A DNA stretch of 64,000 bases from Azospirillum brasilense (lineage in GTDB: Bacteria; Pseudomonadota; Alphaproteobacteria; Azospirillales; Azospirillaceae), in the NCBI RefSeq assembly GCF_007827815.1, contig NZ_VITH01000013.1, positions 1-64,000 on the forward strand, given 5' to 3'. The notes below the pieces were generated by a model. It saw only the letters and a program-made list of their open reading frames with translations. It was not told the origin of the DNA and did no database searches. A program made the translations under genes and the position numbers. The first letter of the stretch is position 1; every line of letters begins with the position of its first letter. Of this stretch, positions 1-10,785 are shown piece after piece.

Positions 1-342
1 GTCCGCGGCCAACGGTCAAAACCGCCGCCTGCGCATCCCTTCTCACAACACGGTATCAACAATATCCAAGATCCCGCGGCCCTCAGGAGAACCGCAACAC
101 CCCGCGCCCAACCCCTTCAAGGAGTGGGCCGCCAGGGCCAGATTGTCTCTGTGTTTCCGACCCGTCGGCGCCTCGTTGGCGGCCACCGCGTCGGGAGGCG
201 CTTTATATGCGGGGTGCCCCGAGGGTGGCAAGCACTTTTTTCGCCCATCGGCGATTTTTCCCCGCTGCCTTTTTCACACGGCGCGTTCGCCGCCGCGCTT
301 TCGTAGAATGCCGGTCCCTTTCCGATGGACCCGCTTTTCCCC
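1..342. other. no gene recognised upstream of sbcD
   Basis: I see no convincing coding sequence here. Short open frames exist on both strands, but they lack a good ribosome binding site and resemble no family. A T-rich stretch precedes sbcD (about 232-255) and could include its promoter; I cannot place promoter boxes with confidence. Confidence 0.5.
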
Positions 343-1599
343 ATGCGTCTTCTCCACACCGCCGACTGGCACCTCGGGCAGACTCTGCACGGCTTCGCGC
401 GCGAGCACGAACACGCGCGATTCCTTGAGTGGCTTCTCGACCGGCTCGAGGATCGGGCCGTCGACGCGCTGGTCATCGCCGGGGATGTGTTCGACGGGCA
501 GAACCCGCCGATCCCGGCGCTCGGCCTGTTCTACCGGTTCCTGGCGACGGCCAAGGCGCGCTGCCCGGCGCTGGACATCGTGGTGGTCGCCGGCAATCAC
601 GACAGCGGCAGCCGGTTGGAGGCGTCCTCCCCCCTGCTGACCGAGATGGGGGTGCGGGTGGTCGGCGCCCTGCCGGTCGATGAGGACGGTGCCGTCGCGC
701 CGGAGGGGCTTGTGATCCCGCTGACCGGCCGCGACGGAGCGGTCGCCGCGCGCTGCGTCGCGGTGCCCTATCTGCGCCCCGCCGACCTGCCGCCGCTGAG
801 CGAGGAGGAGATCGCGGCCGGCGCCGACCCGCTGGTCGAAGGGGTGCGCCGGGTCTACGCCGACGCGGCGGAGGCCGGGCGGCGCGCGTTGCGGTCCGGC
901 GAGGCGCTGATCCTCACCGGCCATTGCTACATGCGTGACGGCGCTCTGTCCGAACTCAGCGAGCGCAAGATCCTGGGCGGCAACCAGCACGCGCTGCCGG
1001 TGGACGTCTTTCCGGAGGACGCGGCCTATGTGGCGCTGGGGCACCTGCACCGGGCGCAGGCCGTGGGAACGCGCGAATCGGTGCGCTACAGCGGCTCCCC
1101 CCTGCCGCTGGCGGTGGACGAGGAGCCCTACCCGCATCAGGTGGTGCTGGCCGATTTCGCGGAGGGACGGCTGGCTAATGTCGAATCGCTGCGGGTGCCC
1201 CGCTTCGTCGCCATCCGGCGAATCCCCGGCGGCGGGCGGTTCACGGCGCCGGAGGACGCGCTGACGGCGCTGGCTACGCTGGAACTGGACGAGGAGCTGC
1301 CGCGCGAGGCTTGGCCTTACATAGAGGTCTCGGTGGAACTGCCGGCGCCCCGGCCGGCCCTGCGCGAGGAGGTGGTCGCGGCGCTGGCCGGGCGCCCGGC
1401 GCGGCTGGTCAAGCTGGCCCTGCGGCTGACCGGAAGCGGCGCGGCGCTGGCCGAATCGGTGCCTCTGGCCGATCTGGCCGACTTGGCGCCGGAGGACGTC
1501 TTCCTGCGGCTCTACCGCCGCCATCACGAGGGCGAGCCAGAACCGGCCTTGCTTGCCGCCTTCCACGAACTGGTGGCGACCGTGCAGGAGGGTGCGTGA
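343..1599 (+). CDS. sbcD: SbcD, nuclease subunit of the SbcCD DNA repair complex
   Basis: This is the Mn-dependent phosphoesterase subunit of SbcCD (the bacterial Mre11 counterpart), which trims hairpins and protein-blocked DNA ends. The metallophosphatase motifs are in order: DWH (residues 8-10), GDVFD (from 47), GNHD (84-87) and later GHLH. An in-frame ATG exists 18 bases upstream (325), but I chose 343 because the family begins with the sequence M-R-x-L-H-T-x-D-W-H. The stop overlaps the sbcC start by one base (TGATG), so the two subunits are translationally coupled. At about 418 aa the length is normal. The identification is firm; the exact start is slightly less so. Confidence 0.95.
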   Translation: MRLLHTADWHLGQTLHGFAREHEHARFLEWLLDRLEDRAVDALVIAGDVFDGQNPPIPALGLFYRFLATAKARCPALDIVVVAGNHDSGSRLEASSPLLTEMGVRVVGALPVDEDGAVAPEGLVIPLTGRDGAVAARCVAVPYLRPADLPPLSEEEIAAGADPLVEGVRRVYADAAEAGRRALRSGEALILTGHCYMRDGALSELSERKILGGNQHALPVDVFPEDAAYVALGHLHRAQAVGTRESVRYSGSPLPLAVDEEPYPHQVVLADFAEGRLANVESLRVPRFVAIRRIPGGGRFTAPEDALTALATLELDEELPREAWPYIEVSVELPAPRPALREEVVAALAGRPARLVKLALRLTGSGAALAESVPLADLADLAPEDVFLRLYRRHHEGEPEPALLAAFHELVATVQEGA

Positions 1600-4500
1600 T
1601 GCGAATTCTGGCGATTCGCGGCGGCAATCTGGCCAGCCTGGACGGCACCTTCGCGGTGGAACTGGCCGGGGGGCCGCTGCGCCACGCCGGCCTGTTCGCC
1701 ATCACCGGTCCGACCGGCGCGGGCAAGAGCACGATCCTGGACGCGCTGTGCCTCGCCTTGTTCGACCGCATGCCGCGGCTGCCGGACGGGCGCGGCGTGG
1801 CGCTGGGCGCCAGCGGCGACACCGACGCCATCAGCACCACCGACGTGCGCAGCGTCCTGCGCCGCGGCGCCGGGGCCGGCTGGGCCGAGGTGGATTTCGC
1901 CGGGATCGACGGCGCCACCTACCGGGCGCGCTGGGAGCTGCGGCGGGCGCGGCAGAACGCGCGCGGCCAGTTGCAGAAGCAGACGATGAGCCTGACCGCG
2001 CTGGCCGATGGCAAGCGGCTGGGCGACGGCAAAACCAGCGTGCTGGACGAGATTTCCAACCGGCTGGGGCTGAGCTTCGAGCAGTTCCGCCGCGCCGTCC
2101 TGCTGGCCCAGGGCGATTTCGCCAACTTCCTGAAGGCCCCGGCGACCGAGCGCTCCGCCCTGCTGGAGCTGCTGACCGGCACCGAGATCTACTCCCGCAT
2201 CTCCGTCGCCGCGCATGAGCGCTCCCGCGAGGAGCATCGGGCGCTGGAGGCGCTGGAGGCGCAAGGCGCGGGAATCGGCGTGCTGAGCGACGAGGAACGC
2301 ACCGCCCTGGACGCCGAGGCCGGCGCGGCGGCCGAGGCGATCCGCCGGGAGGAAGCGGCGTTCGAACAGGCCCGCGCCGCGGTCGCCTGGCACGAGCAGG
2401 ACGCCCGGCTGGCCAAAGCGGAGAACGAGGCCGCCGCCGCGAGCCTGCAAGCCGAGCGGGTCTGGGAGGAGGCCGGGACGCGGCGCGAGGAGGCCGCTCT
2501 GCTGCGCCGTCTCCAGCCGATGCGGGCCCGGTTGAGCGAGGCGGACCGCTGCGCCGCGGCCGCCGCGGAGGCGCGGGAGGCGCTGGACCGGGCCCATGCC
2601 GCGGTGACGGAGGCGCAGGAGCGGCTGGTCCAGGCGGAGGCGCGTCATCGCGCGGTGCGCGGCGCCTACGAGGCGGCCCGCGGCGCCATCGAGGCCGCCG
2701 AGCCGGAGCTGGAGCGAGCCGCGGCGCTGGACGCCGAGATCGCCGCGCTGGCCGGCCAACAGGCCGGGGCGCTCGCCGACGCGGCGACCGCGGAGGCGGA
2801 CGGTCACGGGATTCGGGAGGCTTGCACCGCCATCGGGACGGCGCTGGAGAAGGCCCGCGCCGACGCGGCGGAGCGGGAGAGCTGGCTGGCCGGCCAGACG
2901 GCGCTGGTTCCGGTGGCCGACCAGTGGGCGCGCTGGGACGCGCTGCTGCTGCGCCACCGCGATTCGGCGCGGGCGGCGCAGGACGCCGAGGGGGAGGCGG
3001 ACCGCGCCGCCGCGGAGGCCGCCGGCCATGAGACGGAACGGACCCGCCTGACCGCCGTCCGCCAGGACGCTGCCGCGCGGCGGGAGGAGGCGGAGCGGAC
3101 CCTGGCCGCGCTGAAGGGCGAGGCGGTGGAGTCGCTGGACACCCTGCACGGCCGCCGCACGGCGCTGGCGCAGCGGCGTGACGGACTGGCGGCCTTGGCC
3201 CAACTGGCGGAGCGGGCCGCGCGGTTGGCGGCGGACGCCGCGGAGGCCGGGTCGGAACGGGAGCGCCAGCGCACCGCCGCCGCGGAGGGGGAAACCCGCG
3301 CGACGGACAGCAAGGCCCGGCTGGACCGGCGCCGTGCGGCCTTGGCGGAGGCGGACGGCACCCTCCATCGCCTGCGCCTCGCCCGCAGTGAGGATGTGGC
3401 GTCGCTGCGCGCCCAACTGTCGGAGGGCGAGGCCTGCCCGGTCTGCGGCGCCACGGAGCATCCCTGGAGCGCCGGCCACACCCCGCTCGACCGGCTTGCC
3501 GAGGAGCAGGAGCGCCACGTCGCCGCGCTGCACGCCGAGGTGACCGGGCTGGCCACCGATCAGGGCGCCCACAGCGCCGCGGCGCGGGCGGCGCGGGAGC
3601 GCGCGGCGGTCCTGGATGGACGGCTGGCCGCCCTGGCGGCGGAGCGGACAGCCGCGGCGGAGCGCTGGGCGGAACAGGCGCCGGGCTTCGACCTGCCCAC
3701 CGAACCGGACGCGGAAACCGTCACCCGGCGGTTGGCCGATGTGGACGCGGAGCTGGCGGAGGCCGGTCGGGCCGAGGCCAAGGCGCTGGATCACAAGGCG
3801 CGGTTCGACGCGGCGGTGCAGGCGTGCCGGGAACGGGACGCGGCGCTGGCCGATGCCGAGCGGGCGATCGAGACGCGGACCCGTCAGGGCGACTCCGCCC
3901 GCCACGCCGAATCCCTGGCCGTGGCGCGGCGCGACCAGGCGGCGGGCGCACGGGCGGCGGCGCGGGCGGAACTGGCCCAGCCCTTCGCCGGGCTGGCGGG
4001 CTGGGAGAGCGGCCTCGACCGCGATCCCGACGCGTTCCGCGAGACGATCGGCAAGCGGGTCGCCGAGGTGCTGCGCCAGCGCGAGGGGTTGGTCCAGGCG
4101 CAACGCGACGTGGAGGCCCTGGAGCGGCAGGCCGGCGCCAAGGCGGCGGCGCTGGAGGGGGCGCGGCAGGCCGAACAGGCGGCACGGCGGCGGTGCGAGG
4201 GTCTGGCCGCGACGATGGCGGAGCGGCGCGCGGCGCGGGCGGCCCTGCTGGGCGGACGGGCGGTGGCCGCGGTGAAGAAGGACTTGGCCGACGCCTGCCA
4301 ACGGGCGGAAGCCCTGGTCGAGCAAGCCACGATCGCCCGGCAGGACGCGGCGGCCCGCCTGTCCGGGGCGGAACAGACCGTCGCCGCGCGTGGCGACTCC
4401 GCCCGCCGTTGCGCCGCCGAGGCGGACGCGGCGGCGGACGCCCTGGCCGCGGCGGCGGAGCGTTGCGGTGTCGGCGTGGAGGCGGCGCGCGCCCATCTGG

Positions 4501-5360
4501 TCCGGGACGAGGCTTGGCTGGCCGAGGAGGAGCGGACTCTCGCCGCCCTCGAGTCGGCGCGGCGCGAGGGCGCGCTCCTGGTCGCGGAACGGACGCGGCT
4601 GCGTCAGGAGCATCACGCCGCCGGCCGGCCCGCACTCGGTGCGCCGGAGGCCGGCGAGGCCATGCCCGAGGCCGGCCGGCGCCTGCAGGAGGCCCGCGGC
4701 CGGCTGGGCGAGGCCCAGGCCCGGCTGCGCGCCGACACGGAGAACCGCGGCCGCCTCGCCGCCGTGCTCGACCGGGTGGAGGCCCAGCGCAAGACGCAGG
4801 CGCTGTGGGCGACCATGGCGCAGCTCATCGGCTCGGCCGACGGGCGGAAGCTGCGCAACTTCGCTCAGAGCCTCAGCCTCGACCTGCTTCTGGTGCAGGC
4901 AAACCACCATCTGGCGGATCTCGCCCGCCGCTACCGGCTGGAGCGGGTGGGCGGGGCCGACCTGGAGATCCAGGTGGTGGACGGCGAGATGGGCGACGAG
5001 CGGCGCGGCGTGCACAGCCTGTCCGGCGGCGAGATGTTCCTGGTGTCGCTGGCCCTGGCACTCGGCCTGTCGGCCATGGCGGGGGGTGGCGGCGCCGGGA
5101 TCGGCACGCTGTTCATCGACGAGGGGTTCGGCACGCTGGACCCTGGCAGCCTCGATCTGGCGCTGTCCTGTTTGGAGGCGCTCCAGGCCACCGGGCGGCA
5201 GGTCGGCGTCATCAGCCACGTCCCAGCGCTGGTGGAGCGGATCGGCGTCCAGGTGCGCGTCATGCCGCAGGGCGGCGGGCGCAGCGCCGTGACGGTCACC
5301 CGCGGGGCGCTGGCGACGCCGGAGGCGACGGCGGAGCGGGAGCAGCTGCTGCCGCTGTAG
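1599..5360 (+). CDS. sbcC: SbcC, SMC-like ATPase subunit of SbcCD
   Basis: This is the ATPase and DNA-tethering subunit (Rad50 counterpart), 1253 aa. Walker A GPTGAGKS lies at residues 37-44. Two long Ala/Glu/Arg-rich coiled-coil arms flank a central zinc hook CPVC at about residue 613, almost exactly mid-protein as expected. The ABC signature LSGGE and Walker B FIDEGFG are near the C terminus. An open frame extends upstream to 1311, but it only overlaps sbcD in another frame; ATG 1599 gives the canonical M-R-I-L start. The very high GC creates long shadow frames on the opposite strand, which I ignored. Confidence 0.96.
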   Translation: MRILAIRGGNLASLDGTFAVELAGGPLRHAGLFAITGPTGAGKSTILDALCLALFDRMPRLPDGRGVALGASGDTDAISTTDVRSVLRRGAGAGWAEVDFAGIDGATYRARWELRRARQNARGQLQKQTMSLTALADGKRLGDGKTSVLDEISNRLGLSFEQFRRAVLLAQGDFANFLKAPATERSALLELLTGTEIYSRISVAAHERSREEHRALEALEAQGAGIGVLSDEERTALDAEAGAAAEAIRREEAAFEQARAAVAWHEQDARLAKAENEAAAASLQAERVWEEAGTRREEAALLRRLQPMRARLSEADRCAAAAAEAREALDRAHAAVTEAQERLVQAEARHRAVRGAYEAARGAIEAAEPELERAAALDAEIAALAGQQAGALADAATAEADGHGIREACTAIGTALEKARADAAERESWLAGQTALVPVADQWARWDALLLRHRDSARAAQDAEGEADRAAAEAAGHETERTRLTAVRQDAAARREEAERTLAALKGEAVESLDTLHGRRTALAQRRDGLAALAQLAERAARLAADAAEAGSERERQRTAAAEGETRATDSKARLDRRRAALAEADGTLHRLRLARSEDVASLRAQLSEGEACPVCGATEHPWSAGHTPLDRLAEEQERHVAALHAEVTGLATDQGAHSAAARAARERAAVLDGRLAALAAERTAAAERWAEQAPGFDLPTEPDAETVTRRLADVDAELAEAGRAEAKALDHKARFDAAVQACRERDAALADAERAIETRTRQGDSARHAESLAVARRDQAAGARAAARAELAQPFAGLAGWESGLDRDPDAFRETIGKRVAEVLRQREGLVQAQRDVEALERQAGAKAAALEGARQAEQAARRRCEGLAATMAERRAARAALLGGRAVAAVKKDLADACQRAEALVEQATIARQDAAARLSGAEQTVAARGDSARRCAAEADAAADALAAAAERCGVGVEAARAHLVRDEAWLAEEERTLAALESARREGALLVAERTRLRQEHHAAGRPALGAPEAGEAMPEAGRRLQEARGRLGEAQARLRADTENRGRLAAVLDRVEAQRKTQALWATMAQLIGSADGRKLRNFAQSLSLDLLLVQANHHLADLARRYRLERVGGADLEIQVVDGEMGDERRGVHSLSGGEMFLVSLALALGLSAMAGGGGAGIGTLFIDEGFGTLDPGSLDLALSCLEALQATGRQVGVISHVPALVERIGVQVRVMPQGGGRSAVTVTRGALATPEATAEREQLLPL

Positions 5361-5381
5361 CGCCGCCGGTTCCGGGCGGCG
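5361..5381. terminator. hairpin filling the gap between convergent genes
   Basis: CGCCGCC and GGCGGCG form a 7-bp stem with a 7-base loop. It occupies exactly the 21 bases between the stop codons of sbcC and the convergent protease gene. There is no clear T-run on either side, so termination activity is an inference from position and structure. Confidence 0.5.
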
Positions 5382-6617
5382 TCAGGCCAGACGGAAGGCC
5401 AGATAGCTGTCGGCGCCGACCTGCCCCGGCATGGTGATGACCGAGCCGACGGCTTTCCCCGTGAAGGTGATGCTGCCGTCGATGCTGCCGTTGCCGTCGA
5501 AGTCGATGTGCGCCGTGGCGCCCTTGAACCCCTCGGCGCCCGCCATGGCCTCCCAGGTGAGCGTCGAGACCCCCGGCCTCCATCCCCAGGCGGTGGCCCA
5601 CTCGTTCGGCTCGAAATCGGTGATGGTGGACCAGGTCACTCCACCGCCGCGCCCGTCCAGGAAGAAGGTGTCGGTGCCGGAACCGCCCGTCAGGAAGTTC
5701 GAGCCGGTGCCGCCGTCCAGAACGTCGTCGCCGTCCTTGCCGTCCGCGGCGTCGTCGCCGGCGCCCAGGTTGAAGAAATCGCCGACGTTGCTGCCGACGA
5801 TGATCTCGATGGACCTGCCGCCCAGAAACAGGTTCTTCAGCGTGGCGACCGGACCGACATAGATTTCCATCTGCACCTCGCGGCTGGAGGTGCCGTCGTT
5901 CACCACCGCGCGCCGCTCCGATTCGGGAGCCGGCGGAGCGTTCGAGATGTAGGAGTCGTTGGCCGACAGGGCGTCCTTCAGCCAATAGGCGTGGCCGCCG
6001 AGCGCGGTGGCCCCGACGGCGGTCGACACGACGCCGACGGCGAAGACCTTGTCTCCGGAGCTGTAATAGATCGGTCCGCCGGAATTCCCCGGATTGATCT
6101 CCAGATCCCCGTTCACATAGTAGACCGTATCGACGGCCGAGCGGCGGATGGTGCCGCTGTCGAAGGTCTCGTAACGCCCGTACTTGGCGGGATAGCCCAG
6201 CACGCTGGCCGGACCGCCGCCGTAGCTCCAGTCGATCCCGAAATAGCCGTAGGTGTCGCCGATGGGCTGGGACAGGGTGAGCAGGGCCACGTCGATCTCC
6301 GACCCGCTCTGGGTGGTGCGGTAGAAATCGCCGGTGATGAGCTTGCCGTCCGAATCCGGGTCGAAATTGGTGAAGAACTGGGATTTGGCCACGCCGTAGG
6401 CGACGTTGTCCGTTTTGCCGGGATTGTAGGACGGGTAGATCTTCAGGCTGCTCGGCTTGCCGCCGAGCGCGGCGTTGTAGACCATGTGGGACGCGGTGAT
6501 GACGTCGTTGCGGCCGACCAGGAAGCCTGAGCCGACAAAGCTCCGGCTTCCCCACGTGGCCTCGATCGAGACCACGGCGCGCGCTGGGTAGAGATCGTCG
6601 TCGACCCTGTAGGACAT
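5382..6617 (-). CDS. trypsin-like serine protease with C-terminal RTX calcium-binding repeats
   Basis: The N-terminal half is a chymotrypsin/V8-like protease. The catalytic triad is visible as His44 (TASH), Asp109 (EIDVALL) and Ser179 (NPGNSGGP). Residues about 284-310 carry glycine/aspartate-rich nonapeptide-like repeats (GAGDD, GKDGDD, GGTGSN, GGSGTD) of the hemolysin-type calcium-binding kind. There is no Sec signal peptide, and RTX tails normally mark type I secretion, so this is probably a secreted enzyme; no type I exporter is in the window. ATG 6617 follows an AAAGGA ribosome binding site; a further ATG 54 bases upstream is less likely. Substrate unknown. Confidence 0.85.
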   Translation of the reverse strand: MSYRVDDDLYPARAVVSIEATWGSRSFVGSGFLVGRNDVITASHMVYNAALGGKPSSLKIYPSYNPGKTDNVAYGVAKSQFFTNFDPDSDGKLITGDFYRTTQSGSEIDVALLTLSQPIGDTYGYFGIDWSYGGGPASVLGYPAKYGRYETFDSGTIRRSAVDTVYYVNGDLEINPGNSGGPIYYSSGDKVFAVGVVSTAVGATALGGHAYWLKDALSANDSYISNAPPAPESERRAVVNDGTSSREVQMEIYVGPVATLKNLFLGGRSIEIIVGSNVGDFFNLGAGDDAADGKDGDDVLDGGTGSNFLTGGSGTDTFFLDGRGGGVTWSTITDFEPNEWATAWGWRPGVSTLTWEAMAGAEGFKGATAHIDFDGNGSIDGSITFTGKAVGSVITMPGQVGADSYLAFRLA

Positions 6618-6788
6618 TGGACCCGGTCCTTTCACGGCATCCGATGCGGGAACCACGCCGGATGGTTGCAACCGGTGAACAATGTCACGCCCTGGTCGTG
6701 TCTTTCAACAGCGCTCGTCGCCCTTCGGGCCGATCCGCCCGCGGCACACAACCGCAACCTCGGTCCACGCGTCCTTGCCCGCGCGTCC

Positions 6789-7760
6789 TCAGCCGCGGAC
6801 GGGGCGCAGGACGAGGTGCTTGTTCGACGGCACGGCCGGCGCCGAGGGGCGCAGAACGAGGCCCTTGGAAGTCGGCTCGATGTTCGCGTCGGGATAGACG
6901 GCCATGACGTCCTTCAGCGCTTCCTTCAGGCGGAAGGCCAGGACGCGGTGCTCGCTGACCGAGCCGAAATGCTGCGACAGGGCGTGCCACGGCACCACCG
7001 TCTGCTTGTCCAGCCGGTGCAGGCGGTGGACCAGCCACACATAGGCGTCGAGCGCCAGGGCGGAGTTCTTGAGCTTGGCGATGGCGTGCTCGTCCAGCGG
7101 GACGGCGTGTTCCATCAGATGCTCGAAGAAGCTCTGGGTCAGGCGGACGAAGCGCACCCATTCGCCGCCGGTGCGGAAGAGGTCGGGCGTGTCCTCCTCG
7201 TCGCGCCACAGCTTGATGCCGTCGATCAGGCGCTGGTCGGAGATCTCCGCCGTCGAGGGTCCGGTGGTGGTGCGCAGGGTGAACTCGCTACGGGCGATCC
7301 GCAGCACCTGCTCGCGCACCGGCTTGTAGTTGCCGCGCTCGCCCCCCGTCGGAGCCAGCCCGAGGCGGCGCAGCCACGCGCTCATGCTCGGCCCCAGATC
7401 GACGTGGGCGCTGCGCGTCTTGCGGGCCTCGGTCTGCAGGTAGATCATGATCAGGCGCGCCTTGGCGCCGTAGGGAACGCCGACGTCCAGGACCGTGCCG
7501 TCGCGCAGCGGCAGGATGCCGGGACGGACGACGAGCTGGTACTTGCCGTTGTTGCGCACCCAGGGGGCGGTCTCGTCCTTGGGCTTGCGGTGCGGCAGGG
7601 AGGCTTGGCAGAAGCCGGCGTGGAGATAGCCGATCGCGTCCATCTCGTTGGACAGCGCTTCATGGGCCATCATCACACGGCGGCGCTCCTTGGGGTCTTC
7701 GGTGCGGGCAAGAACCGCCTCGAATCCCTCCAGGGTAAGCTGCTCGTGGATTTTCGCCAT
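6789..7760 (-). CDS. repA: RepA-type plasmid replication initiator
   Basis: This 323-aa basic protein resembles the plasmid-encoded RepA family common on alphaproteobacterial plasmids and chromids. It is expected to bind iterons and start replication. Support comes from the protein style (for example the segment VDLGPSMSAWLRRLGL) and from position: it is transcribed away from an iteron-rich region that separates it from parAB. ATG 7760 follows a strong GGAGGGG site; an earlier in-frame ATG (7787) is weaker. The family call is by recognition rather than by a diagnostic catalytic motif. Confidence 0.85.
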   Translation of the reverse strand: MAKIHEQLTLEGFEAVLARTEDPKERRRVMMAHEALSNEMDAIGYLHAGFCQASLPHRKPKDETAPWVRNNGKYQLVVRPGILPLRDGTVLDVGVPYGAKARLIMIYLQTEARKTRSAHVDLGPSMSAWLRRLGLAPTGGERGNYKPVREQVLRIARSEFTLRTTTGPSTAEISDQRLIDGIKLWRDEEDTPDLFRTGGEWVRFVRLTQSFFEHLMEHAVPLDEHAIAKLKNSALALDAYVWLVHRLHRLDKQTVVPWHALSQHFGSVSEHRVLAFRLKEALKDVMAVYPDANIEPTSKGLVLRPSAPAVPSNKHLVLRPVRG

Positions 7761-7848
7761 GGGACCCCTCCGGCCTCGTTCGGTCACGTTCCTGTCATTT
7801 CAGAAAACACAAAATGTGGTGGCTGTGAAGCGCGTCCATCCCACGAAT

Positions 7849-8627
7849 CGCTGAAGTTGCAACGGAAGCTGCAGATTCCGACTCAACTTCAGCGAAGCGC
7901 CCACCCGACCTCGCCACCGCCCTCCCCACCGGCCCGGCCGCGGCCGGCAACCGCCGAGCCGGCGTTTCAAAATCAGCGTCGCCAACGGATTGCCCAGCCC
8001 CGGAGGAGCGCTTGTCCACAGCCTCGGCGGCTTGTCCACGCTGAGTTGGAATCGCAACGGGCGAAACGGGCCGGATCGGCTCGCTGATTCCGCAACGGCG
8101 AGGACGCCGAAGTCGCAACGGGGACTCGCTCATCCACGCTGAAGACGAGTCACGAAAGGCGGTTATCCACGCTGAACTCGCAACCATGTCCTATATGAGT
8201 CCCTATAGGATTCTCCGGTTAGACCGGTTGCGCGAGTACTGGCGCGACCCCCTTCGCTGAAAACGCAACGTCGGCAGGGGCGAAGAATCGCCAACCGGGC
8301 ATTCGAGGGTGATCCGGACCCTGATCCTCCACCGGAGCGAGCATCGACGCGGATCGAGGTTTTCCGACCGGGACCGTCAACTGTCAACCGGCTCCAACGC
8401 TGAATTTGAAACAAAGACGACTCGCGTCTGACGCTGAATTGGTAACATTCGACTCGGAAACCCAAGGCTTTCCAGGGCTTAGCCGACTCGACGAGTCTCG
8501 CGCAGATCTTGCAACGCATACACAAACCAGCGAATCGAAGACCAACGCTGAATTTGAAACATCAGAATCCAGGCGATTCAAGGCCCGAATCGAAACCGCT
8601 CCCGCCAGCCAACGCTGAATTGGTAAC
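7849..8627. other. probable replication origin: iteron-like repeats and DnaA boxes
   Basis: The roughly 1.1-kb gap between repA and parA has no gene but carries about 13 related repeats sharing the core CGCTGAA. One type resembles CGCTGAAnTCGCAACG (7849, 8038, 8081, 8104, 8136, 8169, 8253; inverted near 7881-7895). The other is ACGCTGAATTTGAAAC or close variants (8397, 8431, 8545, 8612; inverted at 7964-7979). DnaA-box-like TTGTCCACA (8012-8020), TTGTCCACG (8032-8040) and TTATCCACG (8163-8171) occur, the last two running directly into a repeat. The layout of initiator gene, repeats, DnaA boxes and parAB is typical of an iteron-controlled origin. Which protein binds which repeat class is not shown. 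Confidence 0.8.
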
Positions 8628-8733
8628 GCTTTGGAAAATGGGCTTGACGGGGTCCCATTCGATTCGCCACCGGAACGGTTTTCCGGCGTGCGGAATGGCC
8701 GATGATGGCGGCGCTTTTCTATGACCATAGTCC

Positions 8734-8749
8734 CATACGACGTCGCATG
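8734..8749. promoter_or_regulatory. near-perfect palindrome upstream of parA
   Basis: CATACGACGTCGCATG differs by one base from a perfect 16-bp palindrome. A perfect copy, extended to 18 bp, occurs at 30411-30428. It lies about 105 bases before the parA start, where a ParA/ParB operator or a parS site would be expected. Binding partner unknown. Confidence 0.5.
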
Positions 8750-8854
8750 ACCCAGGATCCTGCCGCCGTTTGACGCAATTCGGCGCGCTCCGGCTTGACC
8801 AGTTGCGTCAAATTTTGCAAGAAAGGACCACACACAGGGAAAGCCGGAGGCCCG

Positions 8855-9863
<1,009 letters not shown>

Positions 9864-9874
<11 letters not shown>

Positions 9875-10745
9875 ACTCGAACGGACCAGCACCCGCATTT
9901 TCGACAAGGCGGCGCAGCGCGGCGGGGACGCGCTGTTCGGGCTGTCCGCCGACTTCCCGCGGCTGATCGAGGTCGATCTCGACCGGGTGCACCCCAATCC
10001 CGACCAGCCGCGTCGCCATTTCGACGACCAGTCGCTGCAGGAGCTGGCCAACTCCATCGCCCGCCACGGGCTGAAGCAACCGGTCCTCGTCCAGGATCTC
10101 GGCGATGGGGACTACCGGCTGATCGCCGGTGAGCGGCGCCTGCGCGCCTGCGGGCTGGCCGGGCGCCAAACCATCTTCGCCATCGTCACCGACGGCGATC
10201 CCGACGAACTGGCGCTGATCGAGAACATCCAGCGCGTTGACCTCGACGCCATGGAGCTGGCCCGCGCCTTCGCCCGGCTGATCGAGCGGCACGACTACAC
10301 GCACGAGGCGCTGGGGCAGGTGATCGGGCGCAGCCAGGCGGAGGTGACGCGCACCCTGTCGCTGCTGCGTCTGCCGGCCGACATCGTCGCTGAATTTGAA
10401 ACGCGTCACCGCTCCGTCCCGAAAAGCATCCTGACGGAGATCGCCGCGGTGGACGATCCGGTGCTGCAAAGGAAGCTGTGGGACACCATCAAGGACGGCG
10501 GCACCGTCAAGGCGCTGCGCGAGGCCAAGCGCGCCCAGATGGGCGGGGGCGAGCCAGAGTCCGCGGCAACGGCGCGGGTTCAGCCGGCCCCGGCGGTGCG
10601 CTTCGTCTCCGCCGTCCAGCGCATCGCCAAGGACTTTTCCGCCGTCGATGCCGGCGAGCTGCGGGCCCACCGCAAGCAGCTCAGCGAGGCGCAATGGCAG
10701 GAGCTGCGCCGCCTCCACGCCCTTCTCGATGAGCTGCTGGCCTGA
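9864..10745 (+). CDS. parB: ParB centromere-binding protein
   Basis: This 293-aa protein is the DNA-binding partner of ParA. Its N-terminal ParB/CTPase domain has PNPDQPR (44-50) and GERRLRA (89-95), followed by ENIQRVDLDAMELA and a central helix-turn-helix (GQVIGRSQAEVTRTLSLLRLP). The start codon lies within the last codons of parA. The gene contains a copy of the origin motif (10387-10402), read as residues AEFET. Another copy lies just after the stop. Target sites are discussed under findings. Confidence 0.94.
10387..10402 (+). repeat. origin-type 16-bp motif inside parB
   Basis: TCGCTGAATTTGAAAC matches the consensus ACGCTGAATTTGAAAC at 15 of 16 positions. It lies within the parB coding sequence. 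Confidence 0.7.
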
Positions 10746-10754
10746 CCGTCAGCA

Positions 10755-10770
10755 ACGCTGAATTTGTAAC
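10755..10770 (+). repeat. origin-type 16-bp motif after parB
   Basis: ACGCTGAATTTGTAAC (15 of 16 to consensus) lies in the short gap between the convergent parB and mug genes. A weaker inverted half-match (RC: ACGCTGAAGTTGACA) lies at 10797-10811. Confidence 0.75.
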
Positions 10771-10785
10771 GGATACCCGCTGACG

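Noticed and set aside
43-231. 62-aa minus-strand frame containing AAHSLKGLGAG, reminiscent of a histidine phosphotransfer site
   Set aside because: Too short, no ribosome binding site, and nothing else of an Hpt domain around the motif; probably chance in GC-rich DNA.
1524-5219. 1231-aa open frame opposite sbcC
   Set aside because: Arg/Gly/Pro/Gln-rich composition typical of an antisense shadow; sbcC on the other strand has full motifs.
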